A stretch of DNA of 64,000 nt from CAYMAZ01 sp964388575 (lineage in GTDB: Bacteria > Bacteroidota > Bacteroidia > Bacteroidales > DTU049): positions 78,280-142,279 of the forward strand of contig CAYMAZ010000001.1 of assembly GCA_964388575.1 (NCBI GenBank), given 5' to 3'. The notes below the pieces were generated by a model. It did no database searches. It was not told where the DNA came from and saw only the letters and a list, made by a program, of their open reading frames with translations. This document shows, piece by piece, positions 44,601 to 53,129 of this stretch. Both the position numbers and the translations under genes were made by a program. How positions within the stretch are numbered: position 1 is the stretch's first letter; the number at the start of each line of letters is the position of its first letter.

Positions 44601-46860
44601 ATATGTTCTGAATCTGATGGTTCATCCTGAATATGAGTTTTTGACTGATGCAGAGATCTGTCAGGGATCAGTCTATTCCTGGCGTGGTTTGAATTATGAT
44701 GTATCCGGAATGTATACAGACAGTCTGCAAACAATTCATGGATGTGACAGTGTGTATGTTCTGAATCTGACGGTACATCCGGTTTATGAGTTTATTACAG
44801 ATGCAGAAATATGTTACGGAGACATATATCAGTGGAGAGGGAATGACTACGATTCCTCAGGGACATATTATGACAGTCTTATGACTGCTCATGGTTGCGA
44901 TAGTGTGTATGTTCTGAACCTGATTGTTCATCCGGAACATGAATTTATCGCTGATGCCGAAATCTGTGCGGGTGATAGTTATTCATGGAGAGGACAAAGC
45001 TACACAGCTTCAGGGACGTATTATGACAGTTTGCAGACCATTTACGGCTGTGATAGTGTGTATGTCCTGAATCTGATTGTTTATCCTGAACATGAGTTTG
45101 TGACTGATGCAGAGATCTGTCAGGGATCAGTCTATTCCTGGCGTGGTTTGAATTATGATGTATCCGGAATGTATACAGACAGTCTGCAAACAATTCATGG
45201 ATGTGACAGTGTGTATGTTCTGAATCTGACGGTACATCCGGTTTATGAGTTTATTACAGATGCAGAAATATGTTACGGAGACATATATCAGTGGAGAGGG
45301 AATGACTACGATTCCTCAGGGACATATTATGACAGTCTTATGACTGCTCATGGTTGCGATAGTGTGTATGTTCTGAACCTGATTGTTCATCCGGAACATG
45401 AATTTATCGCTGATGCCGAAATCTGTGCGGGTGATAGTTATTCATGGAGAGGACAAAGCTACACAGCTTCAGGGACGTATTATGACAGTTTGCAGACCAT
45501 TTACGGCTGTGATAGTGTGTATGTTCTGAATCTGATGGTTCATCCTGAGTATGAGTTTGTGACTTCTGTAACTATTTGCGAAGGAGACGTGTTTGCATGG
45601 AGAGGAAATAACTATTCAACAGGAGGTGTTTATGTTGATAGCCTCCAGGGTGTGTTTGGGTGTGACAGTATATATGTTTTAAATCTGTCAGTCAATCCTT
45701 CATATGAATTCACAATTTATGAAGAAATTTGTGGGGGAGATACCTTCAGTTGGAACGGCAATATATATGATTCGACCGGAACGTATATTGCAAATTATCA
45801 GACAATAACAGGATGTGACAGTATTTACATTCTAAATTTAATAGTTCACCAGTCATATGAATTTATTGAAAATGCAGAAATTTGTCAGGGAGACAATTAT
45901 AACTGGAAAAGTGATGATTACTCTGTAAGTGGAATTTATTACGATAGTTTACAAACAATTCAGGGATGTGACAGCGTATATGTTCTGAACCTGACGGTTA
46001 ATCCGTCTCATTTATTTGAAACATATATTTCTATTTGTGAAGGGGATCAGTATTTCTGGAGAGGTAATGTATATACAACTTCAGGAGTGTATACGGACAG
46101 CCTTGTGAGTGATAATCTCTGCGATAGTGTTTATGTTCTTGATTTATCCGTACATCCAGTTTATGAATTTGTAACAGATGCAGAGATTTGTGAAGGGGAA
46201 AAATATACCTGGAAAGGAAGTACTTACTCAGTTTCAGGAACATATGAGCTTAATTTTTACACTTTGCATAATTGTGACAGTACCTATATCCTGAATCTTA
46301 CAGTTCATCAATCTCCCAAGGCTGGTTTTTATGTTTCTGATAACATTGTTTACGAAGATAATGCAACAATCTATTTTTATGACGAATCACAAGGTGTAAA
46401 CACTTGGAATTGGGATTTTGGAACTGGGAATCAACTTGATTATTCTCAGAGTAAGGATCCGATATTTACTTTTCCAGGTGCCGGTGAATATAATGTCATA
46501 CTATATGTTCAAAACAATCTGGGATGTATTGATACTGCGAGTGCTCACATACTTGTCAGGCCACTTGTGACAATTTATGTGCCCAATGCTTTCAGTCCCA
46601 ATGGAGACGGAATCAATGATGAATTTTATCCTTTCGGACAAAACATAAGCCCCGTAAATTACCGTATGAGTATTTTTGACAGATGGGGAAAACTCGTGTT
46701 TTCCTGTAACGATATCAATATCCCTTGGGATGGAAGAGTGATGGGAAGCAACGAGAAAGCTCCTCTTGGGATTTATACCTGGATCATTGAATATTCAGAT
46801 AATGAGGGTTTTGATAATTATCAGTATCGTGAAACAGGTATTGTGACACTGATTCAATAA
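41683..46860 (+). CDS. Giant secreted repeat protein with T9SS type B sorting domain
   Basis: The 1725-residue protein has a signal peptide (KYLFLIIFLFAQSSLMAQ) after a 27-residue basic extension. An IgGFc-binding-like N-terminal domain follows (FDTEFWFSAPEVSIGHGDRP onward), then an Ig-like segment. Twenty repeats of 46-54 residues span about 546-1543. Most long repeats share EIC-x-GD-x-Y-x-W-RG ... SG-x-Y ... GCDS-x-YVLNL-x-VHP, with two cysteines that could pair. A PKD domain follows (about 1544-1624, NWDFGTGNQLDYSQSKDPIF) and then a gliding-motility-type C-terminal domain (VPNAFSPNGDGINDEF to the end). The latter marks export by type IX secretion and surface attachment. Adhesin is the likely role. 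Repeats 10-12 are duplicated as 13-15 at DNA level. Confidence 0.9.
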   Translation: MIETLNRKILNIKKISNDFSVKLYSCRKYLFLIIFLFAQSSLMAQFDTEFWFSAPEVSIGHGDRPILLRITSASQSSDVTISQPANPGFLPINISLLPNTSVTVDLTTWIDIIENKPADQVLNYGLFITATEPVTIYYESSSNNNPEIFALKGKNALGKEFFVPMQNYLNNMTNYMPLPYASFDIIATDDNTIVTIVPTTDLEGHPAGIPFNVTLQKGQTYSAKSASHFGVNKPSGTYVTSNKNIAITVKDDTMNGLPFGSCADLGGDQIIPVRMLGMKYIVVPGFLYSPYDQAFIVATQNNTSVSIDGMLVSILNAGETYKHNLNGISASYIETTEPVTVLQLSGFGCEIGASVLPSIECSGSSSVTFTRSTSHPLYITLLVKQGGEGNFLLNGTPGIITPASFTDVPSTGGLWKYAQIEFDLSLIPSGVAQTISNTSSLFHLGMIHGTSTHGCRFGYFSDYAKYHVNIMDANTEFCEGDTLSLISTEILDATYFWTGPGGYYANTREMTLEGLTTLSEGYYFVSGMVDECVIEPDSVYVIVHPDYTSVTDTIICDGDVMTWRGNDFSLAGMYTDSFFTQFGCDSTFVLNLSVNPITSDTVILTECVPYTWPENGQTYTTSGIYAHVTNCHTRYLVLTAIQSTNNTTVLSVCDSYTWPENGQTYLNSGMYETVQGCHTEYLNLTVNPSVVNTTDTIVCDAFYWEITDHLYTASGVYTDVMGCVTEILNLTVIPSTSNTTTLSVCDAYTWSINGQTYTTTGVYSEISGCHTEILDLTVTSSSTNTNVVSACDNYIWPYNNQTYTMSGIYTEVNGCHTEILDLTVNLSEYYLTEADVCEGDVFTWMGNNYIATGTYFFYAYNLDSCLITNELHLTVHPAYDTTTAVSVCDNQLPFIWEGLQLTTSGIYEVTYETSCIFPCDSILRLNLTVNPTYEFLTSDEICDGDFLFWRGRTYVSSGTFYDSLLTAQGCDSIYVLNLMVHPEYEFLTDAEICQGSVYSWRGLNYDVSGMYTDSLQTIHGCDSVYVLNLTVHPVYEFITDAEICYGDIYQWRGNDYDSSGTYYDSLMTAHGCDSVYVLNLIVHPEHEFIADAEICAGDSYSWRGQSYTASGTYYDSLQTIYGCDSVYVLNLIVYPEHEFVTDAEICQGSVYSWRGLNYDVSGMYTDSLQTIHGCDSVYVLNLTVHPVYEFITDAEICYGDIYQWRGNDYDSSGTYYDSLMTAHGCDSVYVLNLIVHPEHEFIADAEICAGDSYSWRGQSYTASGTYYDSLQTIYGCDSVYVLNLMVHPEYEFVTSVTICEGDVFAWRGNNYSTGGVYVDSLQGVFGCDSIYVLNLSVNPSYEFTIYEEICGGDTFSWNGNIYDSTGTYIANYQTITGCDSIYILNLIVHQSYEFIENAEICQGDNYNWKSDDYSVSGIYYDSLQTIQGCDSVYVLNLTVNPSHLFETYISICEGDQYFWRGNVYTTSGVYTDSLVSDNLCDSVYVLDLSVHPVYEFVTDAEICEGEKYTWKGSTYSVSGTYELNFYTLHNCDSTYILNLTVHQSPKAGFYVSDNIVYEDNATIYFYDESQGVNTWNWDFGTGNQLDYSQSKDPIFTFPGAGEYNVILYVQNNLGCIDTASAHILVRPLVTIYVPNAFSPNGDGINDEFYPFGQNISPVNYRMSIFDRWGKLVFSCNDINIPWDGRVMGSNEKAPLGIYTWIIEYSDNEGFDNYQYRETGIVTLIQ
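44643..45524 (+). repeat. Perfect 423-bp direct duplication (period 459 bp)
   Basis: Bases 44643-45065 recur at 45102-45524 without a mismatch that I can find. The period of 459 bp equals three 51-residue repeats. Flanking repeats diverge at many sites, so the duplication is recent or maintained by gene conversion. Confidence 0.88.
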
Positions 46861-46887
46861 TACTCAGTGTGTCACTTATTTTTTTTG

Positions 46888-46895
46888 TAAATTTG
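46888..46895 (+). promoter_or_regulatory. -7 box before the RND operon
   Basis: TAAATTTG matches TAnnTTTG. It would start a transcript covering the small ORF at 46921 and the efflux genes. Confidence 0.45.
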
Positions 46896-46920
46896 TAATT
46901 CTTTTCTTTAAACTCATCTT

Positions 46921-47067
46921 ATGACAGATAAGACCATTTATGCACTGGCCTCATTGTTTTTATTGTGTTGCCTGTTTCAGTTTTATGGTATTTTAAAAGG
47001 TGCAATCAGTCGCTTTTTAAACAATGTTGTCACTTTAGAACCACAAATAATTAACTATGAATACTAA
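46921..47067 (+). CDS. Possible 48-residue membrane leader peptide
   Basis: A short ORF begins 25 bases after the -7 box and reads MTDKTIYALASLFLLCCLFQ and on, with one hydrophobic helix and a positively charged flank. It ends 11 bases inside the adaptor gene when that gene is started at 47057. It may be a real micro-protein or translation leader, or chance. No homologue is recognised. Confidence 0.3.
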   Translation: MTDKTIYALASLFLLCCLFQFYGILKGAISRFLNNVVTLEPQIINYEY

Positions 47068-48133
47068 GATACACTTAATGTTAAAGATGCATTTATTTAA
47101 AACATTACGAATTTTCATAATTATACCCATCATCTTTTCATGCAGTCAAAAAAAGAATCAGAATCAGCAGACCTCTGAAACAGTTGTTGTTGATGGATAT
47201 GTGGCTGAATATGAATCGTTTTCAGATGTCATATATTCAACTGGTGATTTGCTGCCGTTTGAAGAAGTGGAAATCAAAACACCTGTATCCGGAAATGTCG
47301 TCAGGATTAATTTTATGGAGGGGCAATTTGTTCAAAAGGGATTTTTGATTGTTGAAATTGATAACCGTTCATGGACGGCTCAAAAAAGTGGACTGGAAGC
47401 AAGGTTGAAAACAGCAGAAAATGAATATGAACGTAAAACTGATCTTCATAAGATAGGTGGTGTCAGTCTTGAAGAAGTTGAAAAATCAGAGGCAGAAATG
47501 GATGATCTGAAAGCGAAAATAAGAGAACTTGAGGTGATGATTGATCTGGCTCATATACGTGCTCCTTTCAGTGGACGTCTTGGTATGAGAAATTTCAGCC
47601 CGGGAGCTTATCTTACTCAGGGTCAAATGGTGGTGCGTTTGGTACAGACAGACAAACTCAGAGTAAATTTTACAATTCCCGCAAAATATGCTACTCAGGC
47701 TGAAATCGATCAGGAAGTAAAAGTTATTTCTTCTGGGTCTTTGGATACATCATTGGCTTTTGTCTATGCTGTTGACCCCATGATCCGTCCAACTTCCAGA
47801 ACCGTTCAAGTCAGGGCACTGATTGATAATAAAGATGATAAGCTGATTCCAGGAAATTTTGTTCAGATTATGCTTAAGGTTGACCAACTAGAAAATGCAA
47901 TACTGGTCCCTGCCGAATCAGTTATTCCGGAACAAAACACTCAGGCAGTATTTGTTGTCAGACAGGGGAAGGCTCAAAAAGTTCAGGTAGAAGCCGGAGC
48001 AAGAACAAGCAACAGGGTTCAGATTAACAACGGAATCATGCCCGGAGATACAGTGATCATTTCAGGATTGATGGGCATCAGAGATGGTGATCAGATTGAA
48101 GTGAAAACAATGATAGAGGGGGGAGGACAATGA
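47057..48133 (+). CDS. RND efflux periplasmic adaptor (membrane fusion protein)
   Basis: The 358-residue lipoprotein has a lipobox IIFSC (Cys 29 counted from 47057; an alternative ATG at 47087 also keeps it). The barrel-sandwich halves VEIKTPVSGNVVRINFMEGQ and IRAPFSGRLGMRNFSPGAYL flank a coiled-coil hairpin. The HlyD/MexA layout is clear. It links the inner-membrane pump to TolC. Its stop overlaps the pump gene start by four bases (ATGA). Confidence 0.93.
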   Translation: MNTKIHLMLKMHLFKTLRIFIIIPIIFSCSQKKNQNQQTSETVVVDGYVAEYESFSDVIYSTGDLLPFEEVEIKTPVSGNVVRINFMEGQFVQKGFLIVEIDNRSWTAQKSGLEARLKTAENEYERKTDLHKIGGVSLEEVEKSEAEMDDLKAKIRELEVMIDLAHIRAPFSGRLGMRNFSPGAYLTQGQMVVRLVQTDKLRVNFTIPAKYATQAEIDQEVKVISSGSLDTSLAFVYAVDPMIRPTSRTVQVRALIDNKDDKLIPGNFVQIMLKVDQLENAILVPAESVIPEQNTQAVFVVRQGKAQKVQVEAGARTSNRVQINNGIMPGDTVIISGLMGIRDGDQIEVKTMIEGGGQ

Positions 48134-51100
48134 CACTATCAGAGCTAAGTATTAAGAAACCTGTTCTAACAATGGTTTTTGCCATTGTGATTGTAATATT
48201 TGGATTGGTGGCATTTTCATCGCTCGGGCTGAGGGAATATCCAAGCGTTGATCCACCCATCATAACTGTCAGAACGGATTATCCCGGTGCAAATTCCCAG
48301 ATCATTGAATCACAGATTACTGAGCCACTTGAAGAGCAGATTAACAGAATTGACGGGATTAAAACACTGAGTTCTGTGAGTTCCACCGGACGAAGTACAA
48401 TCCGTGTTGAATTTGAACTGGGAATAGATCTTGATAATGCTGCAAACGATGTTAGAGACCGAGTGTCGCAGGCCGTAAGAAATCTACCGCCTGACACAGA
48501 CCCTCCAATTGTTTCCAAGGCTGATGCTGATGCACAGACTATTTTGGCAATCACTTTACAGAGTAACCAAAGAGATCTGCTTGAGCTTACAGAAATTGCT
48601 CAGAATGTGTTTGCTGAGCGTCTGCAGACAATAGAAGGTGTGAGTCAGGTGTATATTTGGGGAAACAGACAATATGCTATGAGACTGAATCTTGACGTTG
48701 ACAGGATGAATGCATTTCAACTGACGCCAATGGATGTTAGGAATGCACTGAGTTCCCAGAATATTGAACTTCCCTCAGGACAGGTGGAGGGAGATGTAAG
48801 ATATTTAACAATTCAGACTTACGGAAGGTTAAATACTGAAGAAGAATTTAACAATCTTGTCATTTCTAGCAGAGATGGAGCAATTATAAGGCTTAAAGAT
48901 ATTGGTTATGCAGAATTGAATGCGTTGAACGATAAAACCATATTGCGCGGGAATAACGAAATTCCAATGGTTGGTGTAGCAATGCAACCCCAGCCGGGAT
49001 CCAACTATATTCAGATTGTTGACGAAGCATACAAACGTGTTGAACTTTTAAAAAAGGAAATTCCGTCTGATATAACTGTTGGAGTGGGTCTTGATATTAC
49101 TGAAAGCATCAGACAGTCAATTACAGATGTGCAGCAAACAATCATCATGGCATTTATTCTTGTAGTGGTGATTATTTTTATTTTTCTGAGAAACTTCAGG
49201 ACAACAATTATTCCGATTATCACAATACCCATTTCGCTTATCGGGAGTTTTGCTTTTCTTTATGCTGCAGGTTTTTCGATCAATATTTTAACATTACTGG
49301 GCTTGCTGTTGGCCACAGGTTTGGTTGTGGATGATGCAATTGTGATGATGGAAAATATTTACTCAAAAATAGAACAGGGCATGAAGCCTGTTCAGGCAGC
49401 CTTTAAGGGCTCACGACAGGTGTTTTTTGCCATAATCTCAACAACAATCACACTCATTTGTGTATTTCTGCCCATTTTTTTCATGATGGGACTCACCGGA
49501 AGATTATTCAGGGAGTTTGCTATGGTTGTTGCCGGTGCAATAATCATAAGTACTTTCATTTCATTGTCACTTACAGTGATGATGAGTTCGAGAATTCTCA
49601 AACCGGGAATTAAGGAATACAGATTTCTGAAATATATCAGAATGCCGATTGATTTCATTTTGAAAAATTATAAAAGCTGGCTTTCTGGTTTTATGCGCGT
49701 TAGATATCTTGCTATTCCTATAGTTCTTGTTACTGCAGTGATCACTGTTATTCTGATGAACAATCTGCAGTCAGAGCTTGCCCCTCTGGATGATAAAAGT
49801 CGCTTCAGACTTGTATCGACTGCTCCTGAAGGCACATCATTTCCGGTTATGGATGATTATCAGCTACAGCTTGTAAAACTGATAGACACAATACCGGAAA
49901 AGGCATATCTTGTAGCAGTAACCTCACCAGGTTTTGGTGCTTCAGCCTCTGTCAATACAGGATTTGTCAGAGTCATGCTTAAGCCTGCAAAAGAACGGGA
50001 TAAAACACAAATGGAGCTGGCAGCAGAAGTGGGACAAAAAGTGAGACAATTTACCATGGCTCAGACCTATGTTGTTCAGGATCCAACAATCGGTAGTTCA
50101 GGAGGGGGCAGGGGAGGACTCCCTGTTCAGTACGTGCTTCAGGCTCCTGATCTGAAAAAACTTGAGGAATTTGTGCCTGCTTTTGTCAATGCTGCCCGTG
50201 AACATCCGGCACTGGATGTTGTTGATGTGGATTTGAAATTTACAAAGCCTGAGCTGATTGTTGATATTGACAGGGATAAAGCCTTTGATCTCGGGGTGAG
50301 TGTGAAAGACATTGCAGAAACATTGCAGACATATTTCAGCGAGCAAAGAATTGGATACTTTATCAAAAACGGGAAACAATATTTTGTGCTGGCACATGCA
50401 TTGACATCTCAAAGAAACAGCCCTGATAATATTAAAAATATCTCTGTCAGATCAATTTCAGGTGAACTGATCACTCTGGATAATCTGGTGACGTTTCATG
50501 ATGAAAGCCAACCTCCCCAGCTGCTTCGTTTTAACCGGTATTCTTCTGCGACAATCTCTGCATCGACAGCTCCCGGATATACATTGGGCGATGGGATTGA
50601 TGCAATGGATGAAATTGCAGATAAGATTCTGGATGATACGTTTCTAACTGCATTGACAGGAACATCTGCAGATTATGCCGAAAGTTCATCAAATCTGATT
50701 CTAGTGTTTTTATTTGCCCTGGTGCTGATTTATCTGACACTTGCCGGGCAATTTGAAAGTTTCAGAGATCCCCTGACTGTGATGCTGACAGTGCCGCTGG
50801 CCATTGCCGGGGCACTCCTTACATTATGGATTTTCAACCATACTCTGAATATCTTTAGTCAGATCGGAATGATTGTCCTCGTGGGAATTGTAACCAAGAA
50901 TGGAATTTTGATTGTGGAGTTTGCAAACCAAAAAATGCGTGATGGATTGAACAGAACAGAAGCAGCTATTCAGGCTGCAAATGATCGTGTCAGGCCAATT
51001 CTGATGACAAGCCTTGCAACGACACTCGGAGCAATGCCGCTTGCCATATCTTTCGGTGGAACAGCAAATAGTCGTGTTTCAATGGGAATAGTGATTATCG

Positions 51101-51204
51101 GAGGGCTGCTCTTCTCGCTGATTCTTACATTGTTTGTTATTCCTGCATTATACACTTATATATCTAGTAAAACAAAGAAAAATGTGGTTGAAGAAGAAGA
51201 TTAA
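48130..51204 (+). CDS. RND efflux pump inner-membrane transporter (AcrB/MexB family)
   Basis: The 1024-residue protein has the full HAE1 architecture with 12 helices and two large periplasmic loops. Motifs include SIKKPVLTMVFAIVIVIFG at the N-terminus, GLVVDDAIVMMENIYSKIEQ carrying the proton-relay Asp pair in helix 4, and the second-half IGMIVLVGIVTKNGILIVEF. It exports drugs, dyes or lipids using the proton gradient. The partner adaptor and TolC genes overlap on both sides, so the tripartite pump is complete in one operon. Confidence 0.96.
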   Translation: MTLSELSIKKPVLTMVFAIVIVIFGLVAFSSLGLREYPSVDPPIITVRTDYPGANSQIIESQITEPLEEQINRIDGIKTLSSVSSTGRSTIRVEFELGIDLDNAANDVRDRVSQAVRNLPPDTDPPIVSKADADAQTILAITLQSNQRDLLELTEIAQNVFAERLQTIEGVSQVYIWGNRQYAMRLNLDVDRMNAFQLTPMDVRNALSSQNIELPSGQVEGDVRYLTIQTYGRLNTEEEFNNLVISSRDGAIIRLKDIGYAELNALNDKTILRGNNEIPMVGVAMQPQPGSNYIQIVDEAYKRVELLKKEIPSDITVGVGLDITESIRQSITDVQQTIIMAFILVVVIIFIFLRNFRTTIIPIITIPISLIGSFAFLYAAGFSINILTLLGLLLATGLVVDDAIVMMENIYSKIEQGMKPVQAAFKGSRQVFFAIISTTITLICVFLPIFFMMGLTGRLFREFAMVVAGAIIISTFISLSLTVMMSSRILKPGIKEYRFLKYIRMPIDFILKNYKSWLSGFMRVRYLAIPIVLVTAVITVILMNNLQSELAPLDDKSRFRLVSTAPEGTSFPVMDDYQLQLVKLIDTIPEKAYLVAVTSPGFGASASVNTGFVRVMLKPAKERDKTQMELAAEVGQKVRQFTMAQTYVVQDPTIGSSGGGRGGLPVQYVLQAPDLKKLEEFVPAFVNAAREHPALDVVDVDLKFTKPELIVDIDRDKAFDLGVSVKDIAETLQTYFSEQRIGYFIKNGKQYFVLAHALTSQRNSPDNIKNISVRSISGELITLDNLVTFHDESQPPQLLRFNRYSSATISASTAPGYTLGDGIDAMDEIADKILDDTFLTALTGTSADYAESSSNLILVFLFALVLIYLTLAGQFESFRDPLTVMLTVPLAIAGALLTLWIFNHTLNIFSQIGMIVLVGIVTKNGILIVEFANQKMRDGLNRTEAAIQAANDRVRPILMTSLATTLGAMPLAISFGGTANSRVSMGIVIIGGLLFSLILTLFVIPALYTYISSKTKKNVVEEED

Positions 51205-52519
51205 AATTTTATTTCTGATGTTTTTCGCAATGACCGGTTTTATTGCTTCCGCACAGGAAGTAAATAGTCTTCAGGGTTTGATCAGACTGGCGCTGGAGGA
51301 AAATTATCAGATACGAATTGTCCGAAAAAAACAGCAAATGGCAAAAAATATGAATACCATTGGCAATGCAGGATTTCTTCCCTCTGTTGGCGTGGCTGCA
51401 GATGGTGTTTGGAATATTCAGACAACAGAGTCTCAGTTGTATACGGGTCAGATTCGAAGTGGAACCAATGCGAAAAGTGATCAACTGAGTGCAATGGCTG
51501 AGATAAACTGGGCCATATTTGACGGGTTTGCAATGTTTGCACGACGCGACAGACTTGGTTTGCTCGCCGGGATGAGTGATTCGGATACAAGGTTTTTTAT
51601 TGAACAGACTGTTGCTGATTTGTCAAAGTTGTATTATTTATTGATCAGAGAACGGTTGCTGCTTGAAAAATACCGGTTGTTCATGGATGCTTCTGCTTTC
51701 AGACTGGAGGTTGAGGCACGAAAACAAACTCTCGGGTCAGGAAGTGCTTTGCACTATAATCAGGCATTAATGGATTTCAATCATGACAGTATTATGGTCA
51801 TTTCCCAGAAGCTGAATATTCAAGATATTGAAATTCAGATGAACAGATTATTGAATATAACGCCGCTTACTTCAATGATTTCTATTAAAAAAACAATTGT
51901 TATGATTGGTTTGCCCGGTATGAATGAACTGACTGAAATGGCTGTGAAAAACAACAGCAACCTTGAACGGGCGAAATTTGAGGAGATGCTTGCAGAAACA
52001 AATTTGCGAATTGAGAGAGGAGAGATGTATCCTCAGGTAAATTTGTTTGCCAATTATTCTGTCCTAGGTCAGAACAATGAAATCGGGATGGTTGAATATT
52101 CAAAAAGCCATGGAACTCAGTTTGGAATACGTATTCGTTTTAATCTTTATGATGGTGGCAGGCAAACAACAAAGATGAAAAATCTGTTGATTGAGAATGA
52201 GATTGCAGCCATAACAACGGATGATGTTCGGGCAAATGTTGAATCTGAATTGCTGAGGCTTTTCAGCAGATATGAGTCATACAACAGACAGTATCAGCTC
52301 ATAAAACAAAGTGTTGATGCTGCTGATCAATCTCTGTTAATTGCTATGCAGCAGTTTCAGAGCGGAGCAATAGACGGGTTTGAATACCGGCAGACACAGC
52401 TTGTGGTTTTGCAGGCAGAGAGTCAGTTGATTCAGACTGCGTATGCAATGAAGGCAGTTGAGATTGATGTTTTCAGAATTTGCGGGGTGTTGCTGGAAAG
52501 AATTTTATCTGAGAATTAA
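51182..52519 (+). CDS. TolC-like outer membrane efflux protein
   Basis: The start ATG at 51182 (MWLKKKIKILFLMFFAMTGF) gives a signal peptide and 445 residues. An alternative upstream start at 51134 would add a stretch inside the pump gene. The internal duplication and coiled-coil helices of the OEP family are visible (ALEENYQIRIVRKKQQMAKN, TEMAVKNNSNLERAKFEEML). It overlaps the pump gene by 23 bases and forms the outer-membrane duct. Confidence 0.92.
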   Translation: MWLKKKIKILFLMFFAMTGFIASAQEVNSLQGLIRLALEENYQIRIVRKKQQMAKNMNTIGNAGFLPSVGVAADGVWNIQTTESQLYTGQIRSGTNAKSDQLSAMAEINWAIFDGFAMFARRDRLGLLAGMSDSDTRFFIEQTVADLSKLYYLLIRERLLLEKYRLFMDASAFRLEVEARKQTLGSGSALHYNQALMDFNHDSIMVISQKLNIQDIEIQMNRLLNITPLTSMISIKKTIVMIGLPGMNELTEMAVKNNSNLERAKFEEMLAETNLRIERGEMYPQVNLFANYSVLGQNNEIGMVEYSKSHGTQFGIRIRFNLYDGGRQTTKMKNLLIENEIAAITTDDVRANVESELLRLFSRYESYNRQYQLIKQSVDAADQSLLIAMQQFQSGAIDGFEYRQTQLVVLQAESQLIQTAYAMKAVEIDVFRICGVLLERILSEN

Positions 52520-52594
52520 TACTTACGGCTTATAATAGTCCATAATTTTGTTTTTGGACTATATGATATCAATACACCCTTATGGGTATATTGG

Positions 52595-52684
52595 ATGGAA
52601 AAATATAAAAATTTATACCCGATAGTGTATAGAAAGGCATTTCATTATATCATTGCCGAACGCATGGACAGAATCAATGAATAA
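52595..52684 (+). other. Small ORF of doubtful coding status after tolC
   Basis: The 29-codon ORF begins MEKYKNLYPIVYRKAFHY and ends AERMDRINE. The frame stays open upstream to a stop inside the tolC tail, with non-random looking composition. It could be the remnant of a longer gene at the edge of the mobile region. No family is recognised. Confidence 0.2.
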
Positions 52685-53129
52685 TTTATTATTTTGAAAT
52701 GTTTTGGTTTGCAGTATAACTGTTGATAAATTTTATAGACTCAAAAAGCAAACACTTACTCAAAATGGAATTTCTAAAATGTGAGTTTGAGTGTGAGTAT
52801 TGAGGTTACAAAACAGTTTTTCGCTGATGCTTTCAAAAACCTCTTGCTCTCTACTCTTGCTCAAAACTGTTTTGTGGAGCCGGAGGCTGTTTGAACCCAT
52901 GCCCAAAACCCCCGATTTTACTACTGTTCCGATTAGCGACAAAATGTGGAGTACCGAATGGAGTACCTCATTTTTTACTCTTTTTTGCTTCTCAATGAAC
53001 TGTTTTACTTCTCAACAAAGTTAATAAAAATTTTCATCCCTTTTTCATTTTTTTTCCTTTTTTTCTTAATTTTGAGAAATCATTCGTAACATCCTTTGTT
53101 ATGCTTTTTGATGCCAAAAACCTTCTTAA
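52685..53129. other. Left edge of accessory region, no clear gene
   Basis: AT-rich DNA without a credible gene. It holds a 13-bp perfect inverted repeat (separate entry). On the minus strand about 52873-52904 there is a stretch, GGGTTCAAACAGCCT followed by CCGGCTCCACA, that resembles the 3' end of a tRNA or tmRNA but does not fold cleanly. Such 3' ends are usual integration sites, so this may be a decayed attachment site. Confidence 0.35.
52808..52875. repeat. 13-bp perfect inverted repeat near the mobile-element edge
   Basis: ACAAAACAGTTTT (52808-52820) and AAAACTGTTTTGT (52863-52875) are exact reverse complements with 42 bases between. The right arm abuts the tRNA-like 3' end. This could be a recombinase arm site or a transcription hairpin. 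Confidence 0.7.

Noticed and set aside
44462..45193. Two minus-strand ORFs inside the giant repeat gene
   Set aside because: They repeat with the duplicated DNA and have no start context or domain; they are shadows of the plus-strand gene.
52530..52565. Rho-independent terminator after tolC
   Set aside because: ATAGTCCA/TGGACTAT can pair, but no T-run follows and the loop is AT-rich, so support is weak.
52873..52910. Functional tRNA gene on the minus strand
   Set aside because: Only a T-arm/acceptor-like 3' end is visible; no D-arm or anticodon arm folds upstream.
52760..53024. Overlapping ORFs on both strands at the edge of the accessory region (60 and 74 codons)
   Set aside because: Composition is low in complexity and they overlap the inverted repeat and tRNA-like stretch; no family resemblance.
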